Part shown: positions 1 through 10,148 of the stretch, in pieces
How the letters are laid out: each line of letters starts with the position of its first letter
Numbering within the stretch: the first letter of the stretch is position 1
Notes under the pieces: generated by a model
Database searches by the model: none
What the model was told of the DNA's origin: nothing
Seen by the model: only the letters and a program-made list of their open reading frames with translations
From: JANMMJ01 sp964543235
GTDB taxonomy: Bacteria > Pseudomonadota > Alphaproteobacteria > Rhizobiales > Aestuariivirgaceae
Length of the DNA stretch: 64,000 bases
Direction of reading: 5' to 3'
NCBI GenBank assembly: GCA_964543235.1
Contig: CAZIXE010000003.1
Span: 1-64,000 of the forward strand
Translations under genes and position numbers: made by a program

Positions 1-3000
1 TGCAGCCGGGCAAGATGCTGCTCATCGACCTCGAGCAGCAGCGCATCATTTCCGACGAGGAACTGAAGCGGTCGCTGGCCGCGGCCCATCCCTACCAGGA
101 TTGGCTGCGGCGCACCCAGGTCGTCCTGCGCGAGCTGCCACGGGCCAGGACCCGGCGGCCGAAGATTGCCGTGCCCCTGCTCGATCGCCAGCAGGCCTTT
201 GGCTACACCCAGGAGGACCTGAAGATCCTGATGGCGCCCATGGCCCAGACCGGCCAGGAGGCCGTGGGATCGATGGGCAACGACGCGCCGATCTCGGCGC
301 TTTCCGACAAGCCGAAGCTGCTCGATACCTACTTCAAGCAGAACTTTGCCCAAGTCACCAATCCGCCGATCGACCCGATCCGCGAAGAACTGGTCATGTC
401 GCTGGTGTCGTTCATTGGCCCGCGGCCCAATCTTCTCGATCTCAAGGGCACTTCCAGGCACATGCGGCTCGAGGTGTCGCAGCCGATCCTCACCAATGAC
501 GATCTCGAGCGCATCCGCACCATCGGTACCGTCGCCGACAATCCCTTCCGTACCGCCACCATCGACATCACCTATGACGTCGCCAACGGCCCGGAATACA
601 TGGAAGCGGCCCTCGACTCGGTCTGCGCGCTGGCCGAACGTGCGGTTCGTGACGGCTACAACATCATCATCCTGTCGGATCGCTCCGTCTCGGCGGAGCG
701 CGTGCCGATTCCGGCGCTCCTCGCCACCTCCGCCACCCATCACTATCTGATCCGCCGGGGCCTGCGCACATCGGTTGGTCTGGTCGTCGAGTCGGGTGAG
801 CCACGCGAGGTGCACCAGTTCTGCACCCTGGCGGGCTACGGCGCCGAAGCTATCAACCCCTATCTCGCCTTCGAGACCCTGGAGCAGATGCTGCCCGACC
901 TCGAAGAGAAGATCAGCGGCGCCGAAGCGGTAAAGCGTTACATCAAGGCCATCGACAAGGGCATTCTCAAGGTCATGTCCAAGATGGGCATCTCGACCTA
1001 CCAGTCCTATTGTGGCGCCCAGATTTTCGATGCCGTCGGTCTTTCGAGCGACTTCGTGAAGAAGTACTTCACCGGCACCGCCACCCAGATCGAAGGTGTT
1101 GGCCTGCCGGAGATTGCCGAAGAAGCCTTCCGCCGCCACGAAGACGCCTTCGGTTCGAACCCCGTGCTCAGGACGACCCTCGATGTCGGCGGCGACTATG
1201 CCTTCCGCCTGCGTGGCGAGGCCCATGTCTGGTCGCCGGAGGCGATCGCCAATCTGCAACACGCGGTGCGCGGCAATGCCCAGGACAAGTACCGCGCCTT
1301 CGCCCAGCACATCAACGAGCAGTCCGAGCGCCTGAAGACCATGCGCGGCCTGTTCCGCATCAGGACCGCGGAGGAAATGGGCCGCCAGCCGATCGCGATC
1401 GATGAGGTCGAACCGGCGCGCAACATCGTCAGGCGTTTTTCCACCGGTGCGATGTCATTTGGCTCGATCAGCCGCGAGGCGCACACCACCCTGGCGATCG
1501 CCATGAACCGCATAGGCGGCAAGTCGAACACCGGCGAAGGCGGTGAGGAGGCCGACCGCTTCGTGCCAATGCCCAACGGCGACTCGATGCGTTCCGCCAT
1601 CAAGCAGGTCGCTTCCGGCCGCTTTGGCGTCACCGCCGAGTATCTTGTCAATTCCGACATGATGCAGATCAAGATGGCGCAGGGCGCCAAGCCCGGCGAA
1701 GGCGGGCAGTTGCCCGGCCACAAGGTCGACAGCGTCATCGCCCGCGTACGCCACTCGACGCCGGGGGTCGGTCTGATCTCGCCGCCCCCGCATCACGACA
1801 TCTACTCGATCGAGGACCTGGCGCAGCTCATCTTTGACCTGAAGAATGTCAATCCCGCCGGCCAGGTTTCGGTGAAGCTCGTATCCGAAGTGGGTGTCGG
1901 CACCGTCGCCGCCGGCGTATCCAAGGCCCATGCCGATCACGTCACCATTTCGGGTTATGAGGGCGGCACTGGGGCTTCACCGCTCACCTCCATCAAGCAT
2001 GCAGGATCGCCCTGGGAGATCGGCCTCGCGGAAACCCAGCAGACCCTGGTCAACAACCATCTGCGTGGCCGCATCTCGGTGCAGACCGATGGTGGCATCC
2101 GCACCGGCCGCGACGTTCTGATTGCCGCATTGCTGGGAGCGGACGAGCTGGGCTTTGCCACGGCGCCACTGATTGCCGCCGGCTGCATCATGATGCGCAA
2201 GTGCCACCTGAACACCTGTCCGGTCGGCGTTGCCACCCAGGATCCGGAGCTCCGCAAGCGCTTCAAGGGTCAGCCCGAGCACGTCATCAACTATTTCTTC
2301 TTCGTCGCCGAGGAACTGCGCGAGTACATGGCCGCCATGGGTGTGCGCACCTATGATGAATTGATCGGCGCCACCGAATGGCTCGACCAGACCAGGGCGA
2401 TCGCCCATTGGAAGGCCAAGGGCCTTGACTTCACCAGGGTCTTCGCCAAGCCGGACGTCCAGGGCCCCGTCGCGACCCGCAAGTGTGAGCCCCAGGATCA
2501 CGGCATTGACCACATTCTCGACCGCAAGCTGATCGCGGAGGCGAAGCCGGCGCTCGAGCATGGCCGGCGTGTCGAGATCGTGAGCAACATCACCAATGTC
2601 GACCGCACCACCGGCGCCATGCTGTCCGGCGAAGTCGCCAGGCGTTACGGCCATGCCGGCCTGCCCGAGGATACCATCAGGGTGCTGCTCACCGGCATCG
2701 CCGGCCAGAGCTTTGGCGCCTGGGCCGCGCATGGCGTCACCCTCGACTTGACCGGCGAGGCCAATGACTATGTTGGCAAGGGCCTGTCGGGCGGCAAGAT
2801 CATCGTCAAGCCGCACGCCAGGGTGGGCTTTGTGCCGGAGAAGTCGATCATCGTGGGCAACACCGTGCTTTACGGTGCCATCACCGGCGAATGCTACTTC
2901 CGCGGCATGGCCGGCGAGCGCTTTGCCGTGCGCAATTCCGGCGCCGTCGCTGTTGTCGAGGGTGTGGGCGACCACGGCTGCGAGTACATGACGGGCGGCT

Positions 3001-3434
3001 GCGTGCTGGTGATTGGTGATACCGGCCGCAACTTCGCCGCCGGCATGTCGGGTGGCATTGCCTATGTTCTCGATGAATCGGGGGATTTTTCGCGGCGCTG
3101 CAATCTCGCCATGGTCGACCTCCAGCCGATCCCGGCCGAGGAAGCCACCATCGAGCGCCTGCACCATCATGGTGGCGATCTCGAAAGCCACGGCCTGGTC
3201 GACGTGACTGCCCACATGAACCGCAACGACGCCGAGCGCGTGTGGGAGCTGCTCACCCGCCACCATCGTTATACCGGATCGCTCCGTGCCCGAACGATTC
3301 TCGACAATTGGGCGGAGTACTTGCCGAAATTCGTGAAGGTGATGCCGGTCGAATACGCCCGCGCCCTTCAGGAGCTGGAAAAGGCCCAGGCCACCAGCGA
3401 CGGCATGACCATCGGCGTTGCGAGGAGCGCGTGA
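1..3434 (+). CDS. gltB: Glutamate synthase (NADPH) large subunit, 5'-truncated by the window edge
   Basis: The frame is open from the first full codon (nt 3) and begins QPGKML, an internal GltB stretch, so the start lies upstream. About 1143 residues are visible of a family length near 1500; the missing part is the N-terminal glutamine amidotransferase domain. Visible regions are the central domain, then the FMN/2-oxoglutarate synthase domain with [19 protein letters not shown], then a 3Fe-4S motif C-x5-C-x4-C ([15 protein letters not shown], around visible residue 728), then the C-terminal GltB beta-helix domain. The enzyme transfers the glutamine amide to 2-oxoglutarate to give two glutamates, working with GltD in the cytoplasm. 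Unusually, the partner gltD does not follow directly: a toxin-antitoxin module on the other strand lies between them. Confidence 0.97.
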   Translation, partial: QPGKMLLIDLEQQRIISDEELKRSLAAAHPYQDWLRRTQVVLRELPRARTRRPKIAVPLLDRQQAFGYTQEDLKILMAPMAQTGQEAVGSMGNDAPISALSDKPKLLDTYFKQNFAQVTNPPIDPIREELVMSLVSFIGPRPNLLDLKGTSRHMRLEVSQPILTNDDLERIRTIGTVADNPFRTATIDITYDVANGPEYMEAALDSVCALAERAVRDGYNIIILSDRSVSAERVPIPALLATSATHHYLIRRGLRTSVGLVVESGEPREVHQFCTLAGYGAEAINPYLAFETLEQMLPDLEEKISGAEAVKRYIKAIDKGILKVMSKMGISTYQSYCGAQIFDAVGLSSDFVKKYFTGTATQIEGVGLPEIAEEAFRRHEDAFGSNPVLRTTLDVGGDYAFRLRGEAHVWSPEAIANLQHAVRGNAQDKYRAFAQHINEQSERLKTMRGLFRIRTAEEMGRQPIAIDEVEPARNIVRRFSTGAMSFGSISREAHTTLAIAMNRIGGKSNTGEGGEEADRFVPMPNGDSMRSAIKQVASGRFGVTAEYLVNSDMMQIKMAQGAKPGEGGQLPGHKVDSVIARVRHSTPGVGLISPPPHHDIYSIEDLAQLIFDLKNVNPAGQVSVKLVSEVGVGTVAAGVSKAHADHVTISGYEGGTGASPLTSIKHAGSPWEIGLAETQQTLVNNHLRGRISVQTDGGIRTGRDVLIAALLGADELGFATAPLIAAGCIMMRKCHLNTCPVGVATQDPELRKRFKGQPEHVINYFFFVAEELREYMAAMGVRTYDELIGATEWLDQTRAIAHWKAKGLDFTRVFAKPDVQGPVATRKCEPQDHGIDHILDRKLIAEAKPALEHGRRVEIVSNITNVDRTTGAMLSGEVARRYGHAGLPEDTIRVLLTGIAGQSFGAWAAHGVTLDLTGEANDYVGKGLSGGKIIVKPHARVGFVPEKSIIVGNTVLYGAITGECYFRGMAGERFAVRNSGAVAVVEGVGDHGCEYMTGGCVLVIGDTGRNFAAGMSGGIAYVLDESGDFSRRCNLAMVDLQPIPAEEATIERLHHHGGDLESHGLVDVTAHMNRNDAERVWELLTRHHRYTGSLRARTILDNWAEYLPKFVKVMPVEYARALQELEKAQATSDGMTIGVARSA

Positions 3435-3450
3435 TCCCGCTCCCTCGCAG

Positions 3451-3855
3451 TCAGGCGAACGGATTGCGTACCGTAACCCGGCCGATGCGCTGGCCGTGGT
3501 TCAGGTCTTCCGTATACAGAACATCGCAGCCGGCCAGCTCGGCAGCCGCGATGATGCAGGCGTCGTATATGCTGAGCCTGGCATCCTGCGCCAAGCGAAG
3601 AGCGAGCTCATGGGTTTCGCTGCTTACCGGCACGATGATGGGGCAAAGCGCATGCGTCGATTTCAGTACCGCTACGATTTTGTCCCATGGCCTCTTGTGC
3701 TTGCGCCGCGAAACGGCAACGAACTCGTTCAGAACCTGCACGCTGAGGATTGGCCCTGCCGCAAGGATACTCTCGGCGATCGGTGCCTTGGTCGCATCGT
3801 CCGAAGCCCAGTACAGTAAGACGTTGGAGTCGATGAAGACACTCTCAGTATTCAT
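3451..3855 (-). CDS. vapC: VapC-type PIN-domain toxin (predicted RNase)
   Basis: This 134-residue protein has the PIN-domain layout. The acidic residues expected at the metal site are D9 (FIDSN), E44 (LNEF), D98 (IYDAC) and D117 (YTEDL). PIN toxins cleave RNA and are held inactive by a cognate antitoxin. Its ATG lies inside the end of the upstream antitoxin gene (11-nt overlap), which suggests translational coupling. Its end is 16 nt from the gltB stop, tail to tail. Family and toxin role are inferred from motif spacing and pairing; the RNA target cannot be read from the sequence. Confidence 0.88.
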   Translation of the reverse strand: MNTESVFIDSNVLLYWASDDATKAPIAESILAAGPILSVQVLNEFVAVSRRKHKRPWDKIVAVLKSTHALCPIIVPVSSETHELALRLAQDARLSIYDACIIAAAELAGCDVLYTEDLNHGQRIGRVTVRNPFA

Positions 3856-4081
3856 CGTCTTCGTAAGCGTCCGAGCGCTTGAACTTGTAACCGGCCGGGA
3901 TCAAGCCGCGAAGCTCGCGCACCCGCTTCAGGGCCTCGTCCCGGGTCATTTTCTTCTCGGCTACAAGGCGGCCGTCCCTGGCTTCGATAAGGACCTGATC
4001 GCCCTCAGCAAGCCCGAGATTTTCAGCCACATCCGCAGGAATGCGGATCGCCAGGCTGTTGCCCCACTTCGACACTTTCAC
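3845..4081 (-). CDS. vapB: AbrB/SpoVT-type antitoxin, partner of the PIN toxin
   Basis: This 78-residue protein opens with a swapped-hairpin AbrB-type DNA-binding motif ([17 protein letters not shown]). It ends in an acidic tail that probably clamps the toxin. I place the start at a GTG (4079-4081 on the minus strand) because GAGGAGG sits 5 nt upstream and AbrB-type antitoxins usually begin at the KVSKWGNS stretch. The longer open frame to 4129 would add 16 hydrophobic residues and run through the operator. A perfect 8-bp inverted repeat just upstream is a likely autoregulatory site. The gene precedes and overlaps the toxin, as in vapBC operons. Confidence 0.88.
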   Translation of the reverse strand: MKVSKWGNSLAIRIPADVAENLGLAEGDQVLIEARDGRLVAEKKMTRDEALKRVRELRGLIPAGYKFKRSDAYEDDEY

Positions 4082-4100
4082 AGCTACCTCCTCAAGAAAA

Positions 4101-4127
4101 GATATACACACTGTCAAAATGTATATC
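4101..4127. promoter_or_regulatory. Candidate VapB operator (8-bp perfect inverted repeat)
   Basis: GATATACA at 4101-4108 is matched exactly by TGTATATC at 4120-4127, with an 11-nt spacer. It lies 19 nt upstream of the antitoxin start and 22 nt before the gltD ATG. A minus-strand TTGACA (4112-4117) sits inside the spacer. AbrB-type antitoxins usually bind such repeats upstream of their own gene. That this is the operator, and that it may also affect gltD, is inference. Confidence 0.65.
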
Positions 4128-4149
4128 ATGTAAGGGCACAGGTGTAAAC

Positions 4150-5568
4150 ATGGGCAAGGTCACAGGCTTTCTCGAGATCGACCGGCAGGATCGCAAGTAC
4201 ATGCCGGCTGCCGATCGCATCCGCAATTACAACGAGTTCATCATTCCGCTCTCGGAAGAGGCCACGCGCGGCCAGGCGGCGCGCTGCATGAATTGCGGCA
4301 TCCCCTATTGTCACAATGGCTGCCCGGTGAACAACCAGATCCCCGACTGGAACGACCTCGTCTATCTCGGCCAGTGGGAGGAGGCGTCCCGCAATCTGCA
4401 TTCGACCAACAACTTTCCGGAGTTTACCGGCCGCGTCTGCCCCGCGCCCTGCGAGGCCTCCTGCACGCTGAACATCGAGGACGTGCCCGTCACCATCAAG
4501 ACCATCGAGTGCGCCATTGTCGACAAGGCCTGGGAGAACGGCTGGATCAGGCCGGAACTGCCGCCCGAACGGACCGGCAGGAAGGTGGCCGTCGTCGGTT
4601 CCGGTCCGGCAGGACTGGCCGCCGCCCAGCAGCTGGCCCGGGCCGGCCATACCGTCCATGTCTTCGAAAAGCACCGCAAGGCGGGCGGCCTGCTGCGCTA
4701 CGGCATCCCCGATTTCAAGATGGAGAAGCACCTGATCGACCGCCGCATTGCCCAGATGGAGGCGGAAGGGGTGACATTCCACTATGAAACCCACATCGGT
4801 GTCACCCAGGACGCGAGACAGCTGGTCGACAGCTTCGACGCGGTCCTGCTCTGTGGCGGCGCCGAAAAGCCGCGCGACCTGGCCATTCCGGGGCGCGATC
4901 TTGCCGGCATCCACTTCGCCATGGACTTCCTGCCGCAGCAGAACCGCCGCGTCTCCAAGGAACCGCCCCTCGACAACCGGCCGATTCTTGCCGGCGGCAA
5001 GCATGTCGTGGTGATCGGCGGGGGCGATACCGGCTCCGACTGCATCGGCACCTCGATCCGCCAGGGTGCGCTCTCCGTCATGCAACTCGAGATCATGCCA
5101 AAGCCGCCGGAGAAGGAGAACAAGCTGCTGACCTGGCCGAACTGGCCCCTGAAGCTGCGCACGTCGTCTTCGCATCAGGAAGGCGCCGAGCGCGACTTCT
5201 CGGTGGTGACCAAGGCATTTTTGGGCGAGAACGGGGAAGTGAGAAAACTGCATTGTGTCCGCGTCGACGCCAGCATGCAGGAGCTTCCCGGCACCGAGTT
5301 CGAATTGCGCGCCGACCTCGTGCTGCTGGCCATGGGCTTCGTGCATCCCGTCCACGAGGGCATGCTGGCGGGCCTCGGCCTCAAACTCGATCCGCGCGGC
5401 AACGTCGATGCCAATGTCAAGAACTACCGCGCCAGCCTCGACAAGGTCTTCGCTGCAGGCGATATGCGGCGCGGCCAGTCGCTGGTGGTCTGGGCCATCC
5501 GCGAGGGCCGTCAGGCGGCGCGCGCCGTCGACGAGTTTCTGATGGGCGAGACGACACTGCCCAGATGA
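4150..5568 (+). CDS. gltD: Glutamate synthase small subunit
   Basis: This 472-residue protein has the usual GltD length and domains. The N-terminal double 4Fe-4S region has cysteines 46, 49, 54, 58 and 97, 101, 105. An FAD-binding Rossmann motif (GSGPAG at 150-155) follows, then an NADPH-binding motif (GGGDTGSDC), and a C-terminal flavoprotein motif [14 protein letters not shown]. It passes electrons from NADPH through FAD and iron-sulfur clusters to GltB. It starts 715 nt after gltB because of the inserted toxin-antitoxin module, so it probably needs its own promoter or read-through. Its TGA overlaps the ATG of the next gene. Confidence 0.97.
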   Translation: MGKVTGFLEIDRQDRKYMPAADRIRNYNEFIIPLSEEATRGQAARCMNCGIPYCHNGCPVNNQIPDWNDLVYLGQWEEASRNLHSTNNFPEFTGRVCPAPCEASCTLNIEDVPVTIKTIECAIVDKAWENGWIRPELPPERTGRKVAVVGSGPAGLAAAQQLARAGHTVHVFEKHRKAGGLLRYGIPDFKMEKHLIDRRIAQMEAEGVTFHYETHIGVTQDARQLVDSFDAVLLCGGAEKPRDLAIPGRDLAGIHFAMDFLPQQNRRVSKEPPLDNRPILAGGKHVVVIGGGDTGSDCIGTSIRQGALSVMQLEIMPKPPEKENKLLTWPNWPLKLRTSSSHQEGAERDFSVVTKAFLGENGEVRKLHCVRVDASMQELPGTEFELRADLVLLAMGFVHPVHEGMLAGLGLKLDPRGNVDANVKNYRASLDKVFAAGDMRRGQSLVVWAIREGRQAARAVDEFLMGETTLPR

Positions 5569-6758
5569 CGCCGGAAGAAATCGCCCGCTACCGCGCCGAG
5601 ACCCGCGGGGTGGGCCAGGTTGTGCACCTGAACAATGCCGGCGCCGCCCTCATGCCCGATTGCGTCTTTGACGCCGTGGCGGGTCACCTGCAGCGCGAAC
5701 GCGACATCGGCGGCTACGAGGCAAAGGCTGAGGCAGAGGCCCGTATCGAGGCCTTTTACACCGAATGTGCCGCCCTTATCGGCGCCCGCCCGGACGAGAT
5801 CGCCTGCGTCGAGAACGCCACCCGCGCCTGGGACATGGCCTTCTATTCGCTGCCGTTGCAGGAGGGCGATACCATCCTCACGGCCCGCGCCGAGTACTCG
5901 AGCAACTATCTCGCCTATCTCCAGCTCGCGCGGCGCAGGGGCATTCGCATCAGGGTGGTCCCCGACGATGCGTCCGGCCAGGTCGATGTCGCCGAACTCG
6001 AGGGAATGATCGACAGCTCCGTCAGGCTGATCTCGATCACCCACATCCCCACCCACAGCGGCCTCGTCAATCCCGCCGCCGAGATCGGCCGTGTCGCCCG
6101 CAGCCACGGCATCACCTATCTGCTCGATGCCTGCCAGTCGGTTGGCCAGCTCGACGTCAACGTGCGTGACATCGGCTGCGACATTCTCTCGGCGACGGGC
6201 CGCAAGTTTCTGCGCGGTCCCCGTGGCACCGGTTTCCTTTACATGCGCAGGGAACTGGCCGACCGTCTCGAGCCCGTGTTCATCGATCTTCATTCGGCGG
6301 ACTGGATCGACGAGACAACCTATCGCTTTGTCGATGGCGCCAGGCGTTTCGAGAATTGGGAATGCTTCTATGCCGGCAAGCTGGGCCTCGCCGAGGCCGT
6401 GCGTTACGCGCGCTTCATCGGCCTGAAGCGGATCGAGGCCCGGGTGCGTGCTCTTGGCGCCGAACTCCGCCAGCGCCTTGCCGCGATTGACGGCATCGAA
6501 GTCGCCGATGTCGGCAGCGACAAATGCGCCATCGTCACGTTCCGCAGCAAGGTCATGGCCGCGGAGGACATCCGGATGGCGCTCCGCCTCGAGAAGATCA
6601 ACGTCTCGGTTTCGAGCAGCCAGTCCCAGCGCCTCGATCTCCCGGCCCGCGGCATCGACACGCTCGTCCGGGCCAGTCCGCACTACTACAACACCGTGGA
6701 AGATATCGAGCGTCTCTGCAGCGCCGTTTCAGCAATCACCTCCGGCCGTCACGGCTGA
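5565..6758 (+). CDS. Class V aminotransferase-fold PLP enzyme (cysteine desulfurase-like)
   Basis: The start is the ATG overlapping the gltD stop (ATGA), giving 397 residues. An upstream extension in the same frame only reads gltD in another frame. The N-terminus has [11 protein letters not shown], typical of this family, and [12 protein letters not shown] supplies the cofactor aspartate. The likely PLP lysine is K214 in [13 protein letters not shown]. This motif is shared by isopenicillin-N-epimerase-like and ergothioneine-lyase-like members, so the reaction (C-S lyase, desulfurase or epimerase) is not determined. Coupling to gltD suggests co-expression with glutamate synthesis. The end overlaps the convergent gene by 10 nt. 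Confidence 0.85.
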   Translation: MTPEEIARYRAETRGVGQVVHLNNAGAALMPDCVFDAVAGHLQRERDIGGYEAKAEAEARIEAFYTECAALIGARPDEIACVENATRAWDMAFYSLPLQEGDTILTARAEYSSNYLAYLQLARRRGIRIRVVPDDASGQVDVAELEGMIDSSVRLISITHIPTHSGLVNPAAEIGRVARSHGITYLLDACQSVGQLDVNVRDIGCDILSATGRKFLRGPRGTGFLYMRRELADRLEPVFIDLHSADWIDETTYRFVDGARRFENWECFYAGKLGLAEAVRYARFIGLKRIEARVRALGAELRQRLAAIDGIEVADVGSDKCAIVTFRSKVMAAEDIRMALRLEKINVSVSSSQSQRLDLPARGIDTLVRASPHYYNTVEDIERLCSAVSAITSGRHG

Positions 6759-7750
6759 GCCGGCTCCGCGTAACTGAAATCGTCGAAGCGGCCGGGCTGC
6801 GGCGGTGGCATCTCGCCCTTGACGAAAAGCCGGTGGGCCGAAGTGTTGCTGGCAATATTGTCGTCGGCCTCTGCCGGCTTTGCATCCGCCGCCGGAGCTG
6901 GCGTTTCGCCGAGATGCACAATATTGATTTCGCCTGCCGATCCCATCTGCCCGAACAGCGGCCCCGTCGGTGCCGCCGGTTCCGCCGCTTGTGTCCCGGC
7001 CTCGCCTTTCGGTTCCGCCGGTTGCGGCTGCCTGGCGCGATCGGCGATCGCCGCCAGCGCCAGCGCCCCGATCTTGTTGTTGCCGACCTTCATGAAACGC
7101 ACCCCGTCCCGGTCCCGGAGCTTGCGGATTGCGCCGGTATCGTCCGGCCCCCGCTCCATATAGCTGCCGTCGGCATTGACGAGATGCGGCCGGAGATCGA
7201 TGAAATGAATGCCGGCCGCCTCCACCTGCGCCTTCTGGATATCGTTGATTGTCGCGATCGCCGCGCTGTAGCTGGCATTGGCCATCGGCGGCAGGCTCAC
7301 CCAGTGGATCACGGCTCCCGTCTGCTTCAGGCTGTCGATCAAGCGGTCGATCTGCGCCTTGTAGGCCAGCGTCCATTCCGGCGTGGCGAACTCGTAACTC
7401 GCATCTCCGAGCCGGATGGAGCGGACGTCATTGCTGCCGATCAGCACGATGGCCTCGTCCATCCGGTTGCTGGCGGCGATCTTGGTGACAGCATCGGCCC
7501 AATCGTAGAAATCCGGCCGCGTCAGGCCGGATTCCTCCTGGTAGCGAAGCTGGACGACGTAGCGGTCGCTGTTCTCGGTGAGCCGTTTCATGCCGGCCCC
7601 CAGCCCGCCTGCCAGAACATCACCGAGGACGAAGATGCTCGTTCGCGTCTCCTCGCGCGGTGCTTCTGCCGGATCGTCCGCCGCCTCCTGCGCCCTCACC
7701 GGCGCCAGAACGGTGAGCAACGCGAGGAACAGGACGAGGAAGGGCCGCAT
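6749..7750 (-). CDS. DUF459-like SGNH-fold periplasmic protein, catalytic residues apparently lost
   Basis: This 333-residue protein has a signal peptide (MRPFLVLFLALLTVLAPVRA). The fold blocks of DUF459/SGNH proteins follow: block I VLGDVLAGGL, block III LIGSNDVRSI, and block V DGVRFMKVGNNKIG. The expected GDS serine is a valine and the expected block V histidine is an arginine, so the protein may not be a hydrolase. The C-terminus (about residues 245-333) is low-complexity and Ala/Pro/Glu-rich. It starts 9 nt after the lytic transglycosylase stop, so the two probably form a cell-wall operon. Family assignment rests on block order and context. Confidence 0.78.
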   Translation of the reverse strand: MRPFLVLFLALLTVLAPVRAQEAADDPAEAPREETRTSIFVLGDVLAGGLGAGMKRLTENSDRYVVQLRYQEESGLTRPDFYDWADAVTKIAASNRMDEAIVLIGSNDVRSIRLGDASYEFATPEWTLAYKAQIDRLIDSLKQTGAVIHWVSLPPMANASYSAAIATINDIQKAQVEAAGIHFIDLRPHLVNADGSYMERGPDDTGAIRKLRDRDGVRFMKVGNNKIGALALAAIADRARQPQPAEPKGEAGTQAAEPAAPTGPLFGQMGSAGEINIVHLGETPAPAADAKPAEADDNIASNTSAHRLFVKGEMPPPQPGRFDDFSYAEPAQP

Positions 7751-7759
7751 GGCCGCAGC

Positions 7760-8953
7760 CTAGATGCCTTTGCGCAGCCGCTCAAGCAGCGCCAGTGACG
7801 GTTGCCCGTCGATCGACATGCCGGCGAGTTTCTGGAAACCGATGATCGCCTCATAGGTCCTGGCCCCGAAGCGGCCATCCGTGCCACCCGGATTGAAACC
7901 ATGCCGCTGCAGCAGCCGCTGCATCTCGATCCGCTGCGCGGCCGTGAGATCGTAGGCCACATCGGGCCAGGGCTGCACGAAAGGACCCTGCCCGCGGATG
8001 CGGTCGGCGAGATGTCCGACCGCCAGCGCATAGGAATGCGACTGGTTGTAGGCCATGATCGCCATGAAATTGCGGGTTACCAGGAACTTGGGGCCATCGA
8101 TCCCCTGCGGCACCATCACGAAAGCTTCGACACCGGCCGCACCGAAGCTGCCGCCATTGGCCGGCTTGACGCCAAGCTTCGCCCATTCCGCGACGCTTCG
8201 CCACTTCGACCGCCCGATCAGCGCGCGGTTGAAATTCTTAGGCAGTGTCACCTCCCAGCCCCACGGCCGCTCATTGGACCATCCCGCCTTGCGCAGGTAA
8301 TTGGCGGTCGAGGCCAATGCGTCTTCCTTGGAGCGCCAGATGTCCCTGATGCCGTCACCCGTCCAGTCCACCGCATAGGCGAGATAGGACGTCGGAATGA
8401 ACTGCGTGTGCCCCATCGCTCCCGCCCAGGACCCGGTGAACCTCTCGGGGGAGACGATCCCCTTCTGCAGGATCCTGAGCGCCGCAATGTACTGCTCGCG
8501 TGCGTAGTCCTTCTTGCGGCCCGCATACATCAGCGTCGCCAGCGACCGCATCACCGGCATCGAGCCGAGATCCTTGCCGAAATTGCTCTCCATCCCCCAG
8601 ATGCCCAGCAGGATGTGCCGGTCGACGCCGTACTTCTTCTCGATGGCGCCGAGCAGCGACGCCTGTTCTGATTTCTGCATCTGCCCGGTGTCGATGCGGA
8701 TGGGCGTTACCGCCTTGGCGAGGTAGGCCGAGGTGGTCGAGGTCACTTCCGGTTGCGTGCTGGCAAGTTTCAGCACCGCCGGATCGGGTTCGGTGATGCC
8801 GGCAAAGGCCTTCTCGAAGACCGCGCGGCTGATCCCCGCCGCCTTCGCCCGCGGCCACAGAGATTCGATGAAGGCCTCGAATTTCGCGTCCGCTGCCGCC
8901 GGTCCGCCAAGTCCGGCCAGGATAACCAGCGCGAACAGCACTCCCTTGCGCAT
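7760..8953 (-). CDS. Lytic murein transglycosylase, MltB/SltB family
   Basis: This 397-residue protein has a signal peptide ending near AAADA. The MltB-type transglycosylase domain covers about residues 25-320, with catalytic E122 in GIWGMESNFGK and the substrate-groove motif GAMGHTQFIPTSY. A peptidoglycan-binding domain follows at about 335-397 (LQRHGFNPGGTDGRFGART). It cleaves the MurNAc-GlcNAc bond to form 1,6-anhydro ends in the periplasm. It is the first gene of a two-gene unit with the SGNH-like protein downstream. No lipobox cysteine is seen, so it is predicted soluble. Confidence 0.93.
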   Translation of the reverse strand: MRKGVLFALVILAGLGGPAAADAKFEAFIESLWPRAKAAGISRAVFEKAFAGITEPDPAVLKLASTQPEVTSTTSAYLAKAVTPIRIDTGQMQKSEQASLLGAIEKKYGVDRHILLGIWGMESNFGKDLGSMPVMRSLATLMYAGRKKDYAREQYIAALRILQKGIVSPERFTGSWAGAMGHTQFIPTSYLAYAVDWTGDGIRDIWRSKEDALASTANYLRKAGWSNERPWGWEVTLPKNFNRALIGRSKWRSVAEWAKLGVKPANGGSFGAAGVEAFVMVPQGIDGPKFLVTRNFMAIMAYNQSHSYALAVGHLADRIRGQGPFVQPWPDVAYDLTAAQRIEMQRLLQRHGFNPGGTDGRFGARTYEAIIGFQKLAGMSIDGQPSLALLERLRKGI

Positions 8954-9033
8954 GCAAAACCCTCCTCTCCGGCGATTCGAGAACCGTGCGGCAGTTTAAC
9001 AGGAGCGGAGTGAGCCCGCCAAATGGGGCAATT

Positions 9034-10023
9034 TCAGGCCGCGTTCTTGCGGGCCAGCTTCTCTTCCCAGGCCAGCGCCGTGGCCACGATGAAGTCGAGG
9101 TCGTCATGCCGCGGCGCCCAGCCGAGCACGCTTCTGACCCGTTCTGCCCCCGCCACGATCGCCGCCGGGTCGCCGGCCCGCCGCGCCGCCATGCGCACAT
9201 CGAAACTCCGGCCCACTGCCTTTTCGACTGCCTTGATGACTTCGAGCACCGAGTAGCCCCGGCCATAGCCGCAATTGAAGACCCCGCTCTCGCCGCCGCT
9301 GCGCAGATGCTTCAGGGCATCCATATGGGCCGCGATGAGATCGCTGACATGGATGTAGTCGCGCAGGCACGTGCCGTCAGGCGTGTCATAGTCGGTACCG
9401 AACACTTCCATGTACGGGCGCTGCCCCAGCGCCGTCTGGCAGGCGACCTTGATCAGATGCGTGGCCCGCGGCGTCGATTGGCCGGACCGTCCTCCAGGAT
9501 CGGCGCCCGCCACGTTGAAGTAGCGCAGCGCGATGTAGTTGAGGCCATAGGCGGCGTGGCTGTCCCGCAGCATGATTTCGGTCATGAGCTTGGAGGTACC
9601 ATAGGGCGAAACCGGCGCCGGCGCCGCCGTTTCGAACACCGGGTTGGTCAGAGGATTGCCATAGACCGCCGCCGTCGAGGAGAAGATGAAGCGCGGCACC
9701 TCATGGCGCACCGCGGCCGCAATCAGCCCGCGCGACTTGACCGTGTTGTTGAGGTAGTAGCCGAGCGGATCGGCAACCGACTCCGGCACCACGATCGATC
9801 CGGCAAAATGGATGACGGCGTCGATCCTGTGCGCGCCCATGATCCGGTCGAGCAGCGCTTCATCGCCGATGTCGCCCTCATAGAGCTTCGCCACCGGCGG
9901 GACTGCCCACCAGAACCCGGTCGACATGTTGTCGAGGACCACGATGTCTTCACCGGCATCGGCCAGTGCCAGCGCCATGTGGCTGCCGATGTAACCTGCG
10001 CCACCTGTGACCAGCACTGCCAT
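9034..10023 (-). CDS. galE: UDP-glucose 4-epimerase
   Basis: This 329-residue extended short-chain dehydrogenase has the NAD motif GGAGYIGSH (residues 7-15). The catalytic set is SST at 115-117 with Y141 and K145 (SPYGTSK). It interconverts UDP-glucose and UDP-galactose for surface polysaccharides. It is divergent from galU, which makes UDP-glucose, with about 125 nt between the two starts, so the two likely supply one nucleotide-sugar pool. Length matches the family. Confidence 0.95.
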   Translation of the reverse strand: MAVLVTGGAGYIGSHMALALADAGEDIVVLDNMSTGFWWAVPPVAKLYEGDIGDEALLDRIMGAHRIDAVIHFAGSIVVPESVADPLGYYLNNTVKSRGLIAAAVRHEVPRFIFSSTAAVYGNPLTNPVFETAAPAPVSPYGTSKLMTEIMLRDSHAAYGLNYIALRYFNVAGADPGGRSGQSTPRATHLIKVACQTALGQRPYMEVFGTDYDTPDGTCLRDYIHVSDLIAAHMDALKHLRSGGESGVFNCGYGRGYSVLEVIKAVEKAVGRSFDVRMAARRAGDPAAIVAGAERVRSVLGWAPRHDDLDFIVATALAWEEKLARKNAA

Positions 10024-10148
10024 GAGATTGCCTCCTTAACTTCGGATGAACCCGCCTCGGGCTACATCCCTCACCATATTCGGAGTGTGGCGGCAATATT
10101 TCAGATTGTCGTCGAATCTTTGCGGGTGGGTTAAACAGGAGATTAACG

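Noticed and set aside
1977..3266. Long minus-strand frame inside gltB (429 codons)
   Set aside because: High-GC antisense shadow of gltB with His/Ala/Gly-rich, non-domain sequence.
3242..4147. Plus-strand 301-codon frame over the toxin-antitoxin region
   Set aside because: Overlaps the end of gltB and runs antisense to both vapC and vapB, which have clear motifs, ribosome-binding site and operator.
4126..5355. Long minus-strand frame over gltD (409 codons)
   Set aside because: Antisense shadow of gltD; no recognised motif, and gltD is clearly real.
6524..7798. Plus-strand frame across the aminotransferase end and the SGNH gene
   Set aside because: Arg/His-rich shadow without any domain; both underlying genes are well supported.
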